From: Phytohabitans houttuyneae
GTDB lineage: Bacteria; Actinomycetota; Actinomycetes; Mycobacteriales; Micromonosporaceae
NCBI RefSeq assembly: GCF_011764425.1
Contig: NZ_BLPF01000003.1
Span: forward strand, 372,001 to 436,000
DNA: 64,000 nucleotides
Direction: 5' to 3'
Below the pieces are notes generated by a model that saw only the letters and a program-made list of their open reading frames with translations, was not told the DNA's origin and searched no databases. Shown piece by piece: positions 25,036 to 32,970 of this stretch (within the stretch, counting starts at the first letter, position 1; each line of letters opens with the position of its first letter). The position numbers and the translations under genes are program-made.

Positions 25036-26130
25036 ATGGCCAAACGTCGACAACCAAATGCGCCGCGCCGGGTCACGGGCGTGGCCGACGACGCCGAATG
25101 GGTCACGGCCACCGGATGGCGGCGCTGGTGGAACCTCGGCACGAAGACGGCCGTCGGGATCGGCGCGGTGGCGTCCGCAACAGCCGCCGGCCTGTCGCTG
25201 TGGCCGGGTCCGGACCCGGCGAACGTCGCAAAGATCAACACGGTGCAGGTCACCGCGAACGTGCCGCTCAGCGAGTACCGCCAGCGCCTCGCCGCCGCCC
25301 ATCTGCCCGAGCCCGTCGGCGCGCGTCCGTGGGGCGCGGCCGCCCCCGTGTCGCTGGCCGGAGTCGGATCGCCCTGGTCCGGCGCCGTCCAGGTGCGCGC
25401 CACGTCCGCTCCGGGCGGCGAGGACCAGACGGCCGACCCGGAGCCGGACGAGGAGCCCACGGAGCCGCCGGGCGAGGAGCCCACCGGGCCGCCGGACGAC
25501 GGCGAGACGGCCGACCCTTCGACGCCGGAACCGACCGGTGAGGCCCCGGTAGCTCCTCCGTCCACAGAGGAGTCACCGGAGGCACCGGCCGCCGGTAAGT
25601 CCGCGCCGATCCTGCCGGCGCCCTCCAGCACGGTCAAGGCACCCCGGACGGTCCACGCTGAGAGCTGCCAGGCTCTCTCCCCGGACTACTCGCCGGAGAA
25701 GTGCCAGGAGTTCCTCCCCAAGTCGGGCGCGGTCGATGCCATGTCGACGGGCGCGGAAGGCGAGCCGTTGAGCGCCGGCGAGGCCGTGGACCGCATCGTC
25801 ACCACGTTCAAGCAGGCGCGGGTGACCGGCGGGCAGTCGGGGGAGCCGGTCGGCGTGGTCGTCGCGGTCGACGTCGAGCTGATGCACATGCGCGACGAGG
25901 CAGTCTTCGTCTCCTGGTCGATGTGGCAGGCGGGCGGCACCACCCGCCTGTACGGCGAATGGCTCAACACCAACCTGGCGTACCGCCTGCAGGCCACGTC
26001 CGACCACGACTCCGCCAGCGTCGACTTCTGGATCCCACTGCCACAGGCCACCGGCCCCTACTTCATCCGGTCCACCCTCATCGCCGGTGGGTCGACGATA
26101 GCCAGCGCCGAAAGCGAACACTTCACCTGA
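25036..26130 (+). CDS. single-pass membrane-anchored hypothetical protein with acidic Pro-rich stalk
   Basis: A 364-residue protein. The cytosolic basic N-terminus is followed by a helix at about 30-50 (TKTAVGIGAVASATAAGLSLW). A long extracytoplasmic stalk rich in Pro, Glu, Asp and Thr (about 125-205) leads to a compact C-terminal domain (about 225-364) with paired cysteines (ESCQALSPDYSPEKCQEF) and WSMWQAGGTTRLYGEWLN. It reads like a wall-facing sensor or adhesin domain on a stalk; no family recognised. It follows the CIS operon by 75 bp, but co-expression is unproven. ATG 25036 has GAGG at a suitable distance; a TTG at 25015 is also in frame. Confidence 0.6.
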   Translation: MAKRRQPNAPRRVTGVADDAEWVTATGWRRWWNLGTKTAVGIGAVASATAAGLSLWPGPDPANVAKINTVQVTANVPLSEYRQRLAAAHLPEPVGARPWGAAAPVSLAGVGSPWSGAVQVRATSAPGGEDQTADPEPDEEPTEPPGEEPTGPPDDGETADPSTPEPTGEAPVAPPSTEESPEAPAAGKSAPILPAPSSTVKAPRTVHAESCQALSPDYSPEKCQEFLPKSGAVDAMSTGAEGEPLSAGEAVDRIVTTFKQARVTGGQSGEPVGVVVAVDVELMHMRDEAVFVSWSMWQAGGTTRLYGEWLNTNLAYRLQATSDHDSASVDFWIPLPQATGPYFIRSTLIAGGSTIASAESEHFT

Positions 26131-26192
26131 GCGGGCCGGGGCCGTGGTGGGCGGCCCGGGCGGTGGATCCTTTGTAGTCTGGCCAGAATCGC

Positions 26193-26214
26193 CAGATTTA
26201 AGTAGATAAATCTG
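26193..26214. promoter_or_regulatory. operator-like inverted repeat
   Basis: CAGATTTA (26193-26200), AGTAGA, TAAATCTG (26207-26214) is a perfect 8-bp inverted repeat, with a second palindrome TCTGGCCAGA at 26178-26187. Both are A/T-richer than their surroundings and lie just before a short gene start at 26225, the typical place for a MarR/TetR-type operator. Confidence 0.5.
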
Positions 26215-26224
26215 CGGTGAGGCG

Positions 26225-26302
26225 ATGCCCGACGTGCTGACCCGGCTCTACGAGGAGGGCCGGGCCGCGCTGGCCGAGGTGCTGGTAGCCGGCGTCACGC
26301 GA
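26225..26302 (+). pseudogene. 5' fragment of an unidentified gene
   Basis: ATG 26225 follows GAGGCG and an operator-like repeat. It encodes MPDVLTRLYEEGRAALAEVL and a few more residues before the sequence runs into the convergent LacI gene and loses protein character. This looks like a gene whose 3' part was lost when the arabinan cluster was joined here. Confidence 0.35.
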
Positions 26303-27320
26303 CTCCCGCGCGCCCGCCCAGGGTGCTCTCGCGGGGGATCAGCCGGTGCGGCACGCTCTGCTCGCGCGGCGGCCCGTCCTCGGTGGCGGCGAGCCGGGCG
26401 GCCAGCAGGTCGACCGCGATCCGGGCGAGGTCGGCCTTGTCCGGTGCCACTGTTGTCAGCGTCGGTACGGAGAAGCGGCCGTCCTCTATGTCGTCGAAGC
26501 CGGCCACGGCGACGTCGTCCGGCACTCGCCGGCCGGCGTCGTACAGTGCCCGCACCGCGCCCAGTGCGAGGGTGTCGTTGAAGCAGACCACGGCGTCGAA
26601 GCGGGCGCCGGTGGCCAGCAGCGCGCGCATGGCCTCGGCGCCGTCGGCCCGGTGCCACGAGGGTGCCGGCGCGATCAGCGTCTCGTCGTAGCCGATGCCG
26701 GCCGCGTGCAGCGCCTCGCGGTAGCCGGCCAGCCGCAGCCGGGCGGTGGCGGCCTCGGCGGTGTGCTGGGCGCCGATCGCGGCGATGCGGCGGCGCCCCA
26801 GCTCCAGCAGGTGGGCGGTGGCGTCGCGGGCGGCGGCGACGTTGTCGATCGCGACGTGGTCGGCCTGGCCGTGCGCGACGCGTTCGCCGAGCAGCACCAT
26901 GGGTGTGGCCTTGGCGCCGACGTCGAGCTCGGCGCCGGCGAGGGCGAGCGGGCTGAAGATGAGCCCGTCGATCAGGTGGTCGCGGATGCCGGCGGCCACC
27001 AGCCGCTCCTGTTCCGGGTCGCCGTTGGTCTGGTCGATCAGGACGGTCCAGTCGTGGCGGGCGGCGGCGCTGACGACGTGCTTGGCGAGCTCGGCGAAGT
27101 ACGGGATGTCGAGCTCCGGCACGGCCAGGGCGATGATGCCGGTCCGGCCGCGGCGCAGGTTGCGGGCACTGATGTTGGGGCGGTAGTCGAGCTCGGCGAT
27201 GGCTTCCATGACGCGGGCGCGGGTGTCGGCTCGCACGTGTACGTACCCGTTGACGACGTTCGACACGGTTTTCACCGAGACACCGGCCCGTTCGGCGACA
27301 TCCTTGAGCCTGTGCCGCAC
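26295..27320 (-). CDS. LacI-family repressor of the arabinan cluster
   Basis: A 341-residue LacI repressor. Residues 1-55 form the helix-turn-helix with canonical recognition residues (RLKDVAERAGVSVKTVSNVVNG) and the hinge NISARNLRRGRTG. A sugar-binding domain follows with DGLIFSPLAL, VVCFNDTLALGAVRAL and VAVAGFDDIEDG. The gene is divergent from GH51. A -35/-10 pair for it can be read on the minus strand (TTGTAA, 16 bp, TAGTGT near 27350-27402), overlapping the palindromic operator, which implies autorepression. The inducer is probably arabinose or an arabino-oligosaccharide, inferred from the neighbours. Confidence 0.92.
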   Translation of the reverse strand: MRHRLKDVAERAGVSVKTVSNVVNGYVHVRADTRARVMEAIAELDYRPNISARNLRRGRTGIIALAVPELDIPYFAELAKHVVSAAARHDWTVLIDQTNGDPEQERLVAAGIRDHLIDGLIFSPLALAGAELDVGAKATPMVLLGERVAHGQADHVAIDNVAAARDATAHLLELGRRRIAAIGAQHTAEAATARLRLAGYREALHAAGIGYDETLIAPAPSWHRADGAEAMRALLATGARFDAVVCFNDTLALGAVRALYDAGRRVPDDVAVAGFDDIEDGRFSVPTLTTVAPDKADLARIAVDLLAARLAATEDGPPREQSVPHRLIPRESTLGGRAGVA

Positions 27321-27374
27321 GTCCGCACCCTCCCTGTCGACGTTACGGATCGCACACTACCGCGTACCAACCTC

Positions 27375-27402
27375 TTTACAACGTTGCATACAACGTTGTA
27401 AA
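27375..27402. promoter_or_regulatory. arabinan operator overlapping divergent promoters
   Basis: TTTACAACGTTG (27375-27386), CATA, CAACGTTGTAAA (27391-27402) is a perfect 12-bp inverted repeat. Each half contains AACGTT, the core of actinobacterial LacI operators, so two dimers could bind. On the plus strand TTTACA (27375-27380) and GTAAAA (27398-27403) form a 17-bp-spaced promoter that would start a nearly leaderless GH51 mRNA at about 27411. Confidence 0.78.
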
Positions 27403-27413
27403 AATCTACAGGT

Positions 27414-28943
27414 GTGGACACCGCACGGTTGAGCATCGATCCGGCATTTCGCATCGGGCCGGCGCGGCGGCGCCTGTTCGGATCGTTCGTCGAGCACATG
27501 GGTCGATGTGTGTACGGCGGGGTCTACGAGCCGGGGCACGCCACCGCCGACGGGCACGGCCTGCGCGGAGACGTTCTCGACCTCACCCGGGAGCTCGGCG
27601 TGTCGGTCGTGCGCTACCCGGGCGGCAACTTCGTCTCCGGGTACCGGTGGGAGGACGGCGTGGGTCCGGTCGGCGACCGGCCCCGGCGGCTGGACCTGGC
27701 CTGGAAGACGATCGAGACGAACGCGTTCGGGCTCGACGAGTTCATGCGCTGGGCGCGTGCCGCCGGCGTCGAGCCGATGATGGCGGTCAACCTCGGCACG
27801 CGGGGCGTGCAGGAGGCGTGCGACCTGCTCGAGTACGCCAACCACCCGGGCGGGACGCACTTTTCCGACATGCGCCGCAAGTACGGCGCGGAGGAGCCGT
27901 ACGACATCCGGCTGTGGTGCCTGGGCAACGAGCTCGACGGCCCCTGGCAGGTCGGGCACAAGACGGCCGACGAGTACGGGCGGCTGGCCGCCGAGACGGC
28001 CCGCGCGATGAAGATGATCGACCCGTCGGTGAGCCTCGTCGCGTGCGGCAGCTCCAACCGGGGGATGCCCACCTTCGCCGCGTGGGAGGCCACCGTCCTT
28101 TCACACACCTACGAACACGTCGACTACATCTCCGCTCACACCTACTACGACCCGTCCGACGGCGACCGGCCCAGCATCCTCGCCTCCGCCGTCGACCTCG
28201 ACGCCTTCATCCAGGAGGTCGTCGCGACCGCCGACCACGTCGCGGCCAGAAAGCGCGAGAAGCGCCGCCTCATGGTGTCCTTCGACGAGTGGAACGTCTG
28301 GTACCAGCAGCGCCTGCGGGCCGACCTGGACCGGCGCGGCTGGGTCGAGGCACCGGCCCTGATCGAGGACACGTTCACCGCGACCGACGCGGTCGTCGTC
28401 GGCGACCTGCTGATCACCCTGCTGCGCCACGCCGACCGGGTCGGCGTCGCCTGCCAGGCCCAGCTGGCCAACGTCATCGCGCCGATCCGCACCCTCAACG
28501 GCGGACCGGCGTGGCGGCAGAGCATATTCCACCCGTTCGCGCTCACCGCGCGCTACGCCCGCGGCACGGTGCTGCGCACCGAACCGGCGGGACCCTCACA
28601 CGACACCAACCGGTACGGCGAGGTGTCCTCAGTGGACACCGTTGCCGTGCACGACGAGGAGACCGGGGGTCTCGTCGTCTTCGCGGTCAACCGCGGCACC
28701 ACCGACATACGGCTCGACATCGACCTGCGCGGCCTGCCCGGCCTGGCCGGCGCGGCGCATCTCGCGCTCGACGCCGGCGCCGACCCCGACGCCGTCAACA
28801 CGGCCGACGACCCGGACCGGGTCGTCCCGCGCGAGCGGGAACGGCCCTCGGTCGACGCCGGGTGGTCCGCCGTCCGGCTCGCGCCGGCCTCCTGGAACCT
28901 CATCCGCTACCACCTTCCCCCTCCTGAAGGAGGCCCCACATGA
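27414..28943 (+). CDS. abfA: alpha-L-arabinofuranosidase, GH51
   Basis: A 509-residue glycoside hydrolase family 51 enzyme that releases terminal alpha-L-arabinofuranosyl groups from arabinan or arabino-oligosaccharides. The acid/base Glu is E173 in WCLGNELDG, and the nucleophile is E292 in SFDEWNVWY. The substrate-pocket segment VVRYPGGNFVSGYRWEDGVGP and the C-terminal beta-sandwich (about 390-509) are typical. There is no signal peptide, so it acts in the cytoplasm on imported sugars. Start GTG 27414 directly follows the operator with no ribosome binding site, consistent with a leaderless transcript. It is the first gene of the operon, and its stop overlaps the binding-protein ATG. Confidence 0.95.
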   Translation: MDTARLSIDPAFRIGPARRRLFGSFVEHMGRCVYGGVYEPGHATADGHGLRGDVLDLTRELGVSVVRYPGGNFVSGYRWEDGVGPVGDRPRRLDLAWKTIETNAFGLDEFMRWARAAGVEPMMAVNLGTRGVQEACDLLEYANHPGGTHFSDMRRKYGAEEPYDIRLWCLGNELDGPWQVGHKTADEYGRLAAETARAMKMIDPSVSLVACGSSNRGMPTFAAWEATVLSHTYEHVDYISAHTYYDPSDGDRPSILASAVDLDAFIQEVVATADHVAARKREKRRLMVSFDEWNVWYQQRLRADLDRRGWVEAPALIEDTFTATDAVVVGDLLITLLRHADRVGVACQAQLANVIAPIRTLNGGPAWRQSIFHPFALTARYARGTVLRTEPAGPSHDTNRYGEVSSVDTVAVHDEETGGLVVFAVNRGTTDIRLDIDLRGLPGLAGAAHLALDAGADPDAVNTADDPDRVVPRERERPSVDAGWSAVRLAPASWNLIRYHLPPPEGGPT

Positions 28944-30277
28944 CCATCCAGCGCACCGAGCTCAGCCGTCGCCGGCTGCTCGGCTTGGGCCTCGGCCTCG
29001 GAGCCGCCACCACACTGGGGCTCGCCGGCTGCGGCGACGACGACACCGAGGGCGGGGCCGCCGCCGGTGACGGCGGCAAGACCTACACCGGGCCGAAGGT
29101 CTCGCTGAACCTGTGGAACGGCTTCACCGGCGGCGACGGCGACATCTTCAAGAAGCTCGTCGACCAGTTCAACACCGAGCACGCCAACATCGCGATCACC
29201 GTCGCCACCTACCGGTGGGAGGACTACTACGCGAAGCTGCCCGGTGCGGTGACCAGCGGCAACGGCCCCGACATCGCGGTCATGCACATGGACCAGCTCG
29301 CCACCTTCGCCGCCCGCAAGGTGATCCAGCCGGTCGACGACGTCGCGTCCGCCCTCGAGCTGAGCGAGGCCGACTTCGCGCCGACCGTGTGGCAGGGCGG
29401 CCTGTACCAGGACAAGCGGTACGGCATCCCGCTGGACATGCACCCGGTCGGCTTCTACTACAACAAGACGCTCATGGAGCGGGCCGGCCTCGACCCGAAC
29501 AAGCCGCCGACCAACCGGTCGGAGGTGGAGCAGGCACTGGCGGCGATGAAGGGCAAGGGCATACAGGGCTTCTGGATGAGCCCGTTCCAGTTCACCGGCG
29601 GCATGACCGGGTACTCGCTGGTGTACCAGTTCGGCGGCTCGCTCTACAACGAGGACGCCACCAAGGCGACCTTCAACTCGCCGGAAGCGGTCGAGGCGGT
29701 CGACTGGTGCGCCCGGCTGGTCACCGGCGGGCACTCGCCGGCCAACGTCGGCCAGGACGCCGACTACCTCGCCCTCAAGAGCGGCAAGAACGCCTTCAAC
29801 GTCAACGGGATCTGGCAGATCAACGACCTGAAGAAGAGCCCCGACGTGCAGTGGGGCGTGGCGGCGATGCCGCAGATCGGGTCGCGGAAGTCGGTCTGGG
29901 CCAACTCGCACAACTTCACGATCGTCCAGCAGCCGCGCGGTGCCGACGCGAACAAGGTGGCCGGCGCCAAGGTGTTCATCAACTGGCTGAGCCAGCACTC
30001 GCTGGACTGGGCCGCCGGCGGCCAGGTGCCCGCGCGCCGTGCGGTGCTGGACGACCCGAAGTTCCAGGCGCTGACCGAGGTCAACACGCTGGCCGCGGAG
30101 CTGCCGGACGCGGCTTTCCCGCCGGCCGCGCCGGGCATCGGCGACGTGACGCTGCTGTTCTACACCGCCTTCAACGAGGCCGTGCTGGGCAAGAAGTCGC
30201 CGAAGCAGGCGCTGGACGACGGCGTCGCCAAGGCCGACAAGCTGCTGGAGGACAACCGCAAGAAGTACGGGAGCTGA
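28940..30277 (+). CDS. ABC sugar-binding lipoprotein
   Basis: A 445-residue extracellular solute-binding protein, family 1. The twin-arginine signal SRRRLLGLGLGLGAATTLGLAGC ends in a lipobox with C31, so it is exported folded and lipid-anchored. Conserved pieces include LNLWNGFTGGDG, DIAVMHMDQLATFA and YGIPLDMHPVGFYYNKTLM. It should capture arabino-oligosaccharides for the two permeases encoded next; the ATPase subunit is not in the window and is probably a shared MsiK-type protein. ATG 28940 overlaps the GH51 stop (ATGA). Confidence 0.93.
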   Translation: MTIQRTELSRRRLLGLGLGLGAATTLGLAGCGDDDTEGGAAAGDGGKTYTGPKVSLNLWNGFTGGDGDIFKKLVDQFNTEHANIAITVATYRWEDYYAKLPGAVTSGNGPDIAVMHMDQLATFAARKVIQPVDDVASALELSEADFAPTVWQGGLYQDKRYGIPLDMHPVGFYYNKTLMERAGLDPNKPPTNRSEVEQALAAMKGKGIQGFWMSPFQFTGGMTGYSLVYQFGGSLYNEDATKATFNSPEAVEAVDWCARLVTGGHSPANVGQDADYLALKSGKNAFNVNGIWQINDLKKSPDVQWGVAAMPQIGSRKSVWANSHNFTIVQQPRGADANKVAGAKVFINWLSQHSLDWAAGGQVPARRAVLDDPKFQALTEVNTLAAELPDAAFPPAAPGIGDVTLLFYTAFNEAVLGKKSPKQALDDGVAKADKLLEDNRKKYGS

Positions 30278-30284
30278 CCGGCGC

Positions 30285-31162
30285 ATGCACCGCCGGGCCA
30301 CTCCGTACCTGTTCCTGCTGCCGTACCTTGTCATCTTCGGGGTTTTCGGCCTGCTGCCGATCGTGCTCGGAGTGTGGCTCAGCCTGCACCAGTGGGACTT
30401 CCAGCTGCCGAACAAGCCGTTCGTCGGCCTGGACAACTACAAGGAGCTGTTCTCCTCGGACTCGCTGGTGTTCGGGGACTGGTGGGAGAGCGTCCGCGCG
30501 ACCGCGATTTTCACGGTCGCGTCGGTACCGCTGCTGGTCGTGCTGCCGCTCGGGATGGCGCTGCTGCTCAACCGCTCGTTCCCGGGCGGACGTTCTTCCG
30601 CGCCCTGTACTTCGCGCCGTACGTGCTCGGCGTGGCCGTCATCGGCCTGCTGTGGCGCTTCCTGCTCGACGCCAACCTCGGCTTCGTCAACCACCTCCTC
30701 GGCCTGGTCGGCCTGCCCTCGGACACCCCGTGGGTCACCGCGACGCCGTGGGCCTGGGTGTCCCTGGTGGGCGTCACGGTGTGGTGGACCTGCGGCTTCA
30801 ACGCGGTCATCTACCTGGCCGGACTGCAGGACATCCCGGCCGAGCTGTACGAGGCGGCCACAGTGGACGGTGCCACGGCGTGGGACAGGTTCCGCCACGT
30901 GACGCTGCCCGGGCTGCGGCCGGTGCTGCTGTTCGTCGTCACCACGACGATCCTGGCCTCGGCCAACATGTTCGGCCAGTCGTACCTCATCACGCAGGGC
31001 GCGCCGGGCAACGAGACCCGCACGGTCGTGTCGTACATCGTCGAGCGCGGCCTGGCCCAGAACGACGCCGGCCGGGCGGCCGCGATGAGCATCACCCTGA
31101 CCCTGATGCTGGTGCTCATCAGCGTGGCCAACTTCCGGATCTTCCGGTACCAGGAGGACTGA
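30285..31162 (+). CDS. ABC sugar permease, MalF type; frameshifted
   Basis: A permease with six predicted helices, read from ATG 30285 in one frame to about 30586 (LLLNRSFPG) and then one frame over (RTFFRALYFAPYVLGVAVIG). Adding one G to the GGG at 30584-30586 restores 292 residues, with the family's FPGRTFFRAxYF junction. The cytoplasmic EAA loop (YEAATVDGATAWDRFRHVTLP) that contacts the ATPase is intact in the second part. It lies 7 bp after the binding protein, and its stop overlaps the next ATG. All flanking operon genes are intact, so a sequence error is as likely as true inactivation. Confidence 0.88.
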
Positions 31163-31977
31163 TGAGGAAGACAAGGTACGTCATCCTGGTGGCGCTCGCG
31201 GCCGTGTTCGTCGTGCCGCTGGTGTGGATGGTGCTCACCTCGCTCAAGAGCTACACGACCGCGCAGCAGAGCCCGCCCACCTGGCTGCCCGACCCCGTCT
31301 CCACCTACGGCTACGACCGGCTCTTCCAGCCCGGCTCGCAGAACCCGGTACTGCTGTGGTTTCTCAACAGCATGCTCGCCGCGACCCTGCACGCCGCGCT
31401 GGTGCTGGTGACGGCGGCGAGCGCCGCGTACGCGCTGGCCCGCATGCGGTTCGCGGGCCGGCGCCTGGTGTTCGCCCTGATCGTCGCGACCCTGTTCGTG
31501 CCACCCGCCACGCTGATCATCCCGAACTTCCTCGTCGCCGACACCCTCGACTGGCTGGACACCCTGGCCGTGGTCGTCGTACCCAGCGCCGCCAGCGCGT
31601 TCGGCGTGTTCTTCCTGCGGCAGTTCTTCCTGACCCTGCCGCGCGAGCTGGAGGAGGCCGCCATCCTGGACGGCGCCAACCAGTGGCAGGTCTTCACGCG
31701 GGTGGTGCTGCCGCTGTCCAAACCGGCGCTGGCCACGCTCACGGTGCTGTCGTTCCTGAGCAACTGGAACGACTTCCTGTGGCCGATCTACGTGCTGTTC
31801 AGCGCCGACCGGCTCACGCTGCCGGCCGGGCTGGGCCTGCTGCAGGGCGCCTACATCGCCGACTACCCGGTCATCATGGCCGGTGCCGTGCTGGCGAGCA
31901 TCCCCGCGCTGCTGCTGTTCGTGCTCGCCCAGCGCTACATCATCGAAGGCGTCTCGCGCAGCGGGCTGAAGGGGTGA
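31162..31977 (+). CDS. ABC sugar permease, MalG type
   Basis: A 271-residue inner-membrane permease with six helices, starting MRKTRYVILVALAAVFVVPL. The EAA motif EAAILDGANQWQVFTRVVLP and the C-terminal QRYIIEGVSRSGLKG are characteristic. It forms the second half of the heterodimeric channel with the upstream permease. Start and stop both overlap neighbouring genes by a few bases, indicating coupled translation. Confidence 0.93.
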   Translation: MRKTRYVILVALAAVFVVPLVWMVLTSLKSYTTAQQSPPTWLPDPVSTYGYDRLFQPGSQNPVLLWFLNSMLAATLHAALVLVTAASAAYALARMRFAGRRLVFALIVATLFVPPATLIIPNFLVADTLDWLDTLAVVVVPSAASAFGVFFLRQFFLTLPRELEEAAILDGANQWQVFTRVVLPLSKPALATLTVLSFLSNWNDFLWPIYVLFSADRLTLPAGLGLLQGAYIADYPVIMAGAVLASIPALLLFVLAQRYIIEGVSRSGLKG

Positions 31978-32960
31978 GCCGTGCACTTGCCGCCGCAGTC
32001 GCCGGCACCCTCCTGGTGGCCGGGTGCGGATCCGCCGAGGAGGCGGCACCCGTGAACACCTTCACCAACCCGGTGTACGCCGGCGACGCACCCGACCCGC
32101 ACGCCTTCCGGGCCGGCGACACCTGGTACCTGGTGCACACCAACGCCGGCGGGCGCAACGTGCCCGTGCTGACCTCGCCCGACCTGGTCACCTGGACGCC
32201 CGCCGGCGACGCCCTGCCCGCGCTGCCGGCGTGGGCCGACCCGGGCAGGACATGGGCACCGGAGGTGATCGCGCTCGCCGACGACCGGTACGTGATGTAC
32301 CCGACCGTCGCCGACCGCGCCTCCAGCCGGCAGTGCATCGCGGTGGCGGTGGCCTCCCGGCCGGCCGGCCCGTTCACCGGCCACGGCGACGGCCCGCTGC
32401 TCTGCCAGGCCGACCTGGGCGGCTCCATCGACGCCAGCCCGTTCCGGAACACCGACGGATCGCTGTACCTGCTGTGGAAGAACGACGGCAACGCGATCGG
32501 CGCCGACACCTGGCTGTGGGCGCAGCGGCTGTCCCCGGACGGGCTGAGCCTGGTCGGCGAGCCGGCCCGGCTGCTCAAGCAGACCGAGCCGTGGGAAGGG
32601 CACGTCGTCGAAGGCCCGTTCCTGTGGCGCCGGGACGGCCGGCTGTACCTGTTCTACGCCGCCAACGCCTACGACAAGGCCGACTACGCCGAGGGGTACG
32701 CCGTCTGCGAATCGCCGCTCGGCCCGTGCGCCAAGGCGGCCGAAAACCCGATCCTGCGGTCCCGCGACGGCGCCTCCGGACCGGGACACGCCTCGATGGT
32801 CGAGCACGGCGGGCGGACCTGGCTGCTGTACCACGCCTGGCCCGAAGGCGCCGAGGGCGCCGTCGACCCCGGCCGCCAGCTCTGGCTCGACGAAGTGACC
32901 TGGTCCGGCGGCAGGCCGGCCGTCAACGGACCCACCGCCGGTCCCCAGCGCCGTCCATAG
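31974..32960 (+). CDS. GH43-family lipoprotein (arabinanase/arabinosidase type)
   Basis: A 328-residue secreted enzyme. The signal LAAAVAGTLLVAGCG carries a lipobox with C18, so it is anchored outside the membrane. Five-bladed propeller features of GH43: catalytic base D41 in DAPDPHAF, pKa modulator D153 in SIDASPF, and acid E213 in VEGPFLW. It should cut arabinan or arabinoxylan side chains at the cell surface and feed the ABC importer. GTG 31974 overlaps the permease stop. Exact specificity within GH43 cannot be read. Confidence 0.9.
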   Translation: MSRALAAAVAGTLLVAGCGSAEEAAPVNTFTNPVYAGDAPDPHAFRAGDTWYLVHTNAGGRNVPVLTSPDLVTWTPAGDALPALPAWADPGRTWAPEVIALADDRYVMYPTVADRASSRQCIAVAVASRPAGPFTGHGDGPLLCQADLGGSIDASPFRNTDGSLYLLWKNDGNAIGADTWLWAQRLSPDGLSLVGEPARLLKQTEPWEGHVVEGPFLWRRDGRLYLFYAANAYDKADYAEGYAVCESPLGPCAKAAENPILRSRDGASGPGHASMVEHGGRTWLLYHAWPEGAEGAVDPGRQLWLDEVTWSGGRPAVNGPTAGPQRRP

Positions 32961-32970
32961 AGGAGACCTC

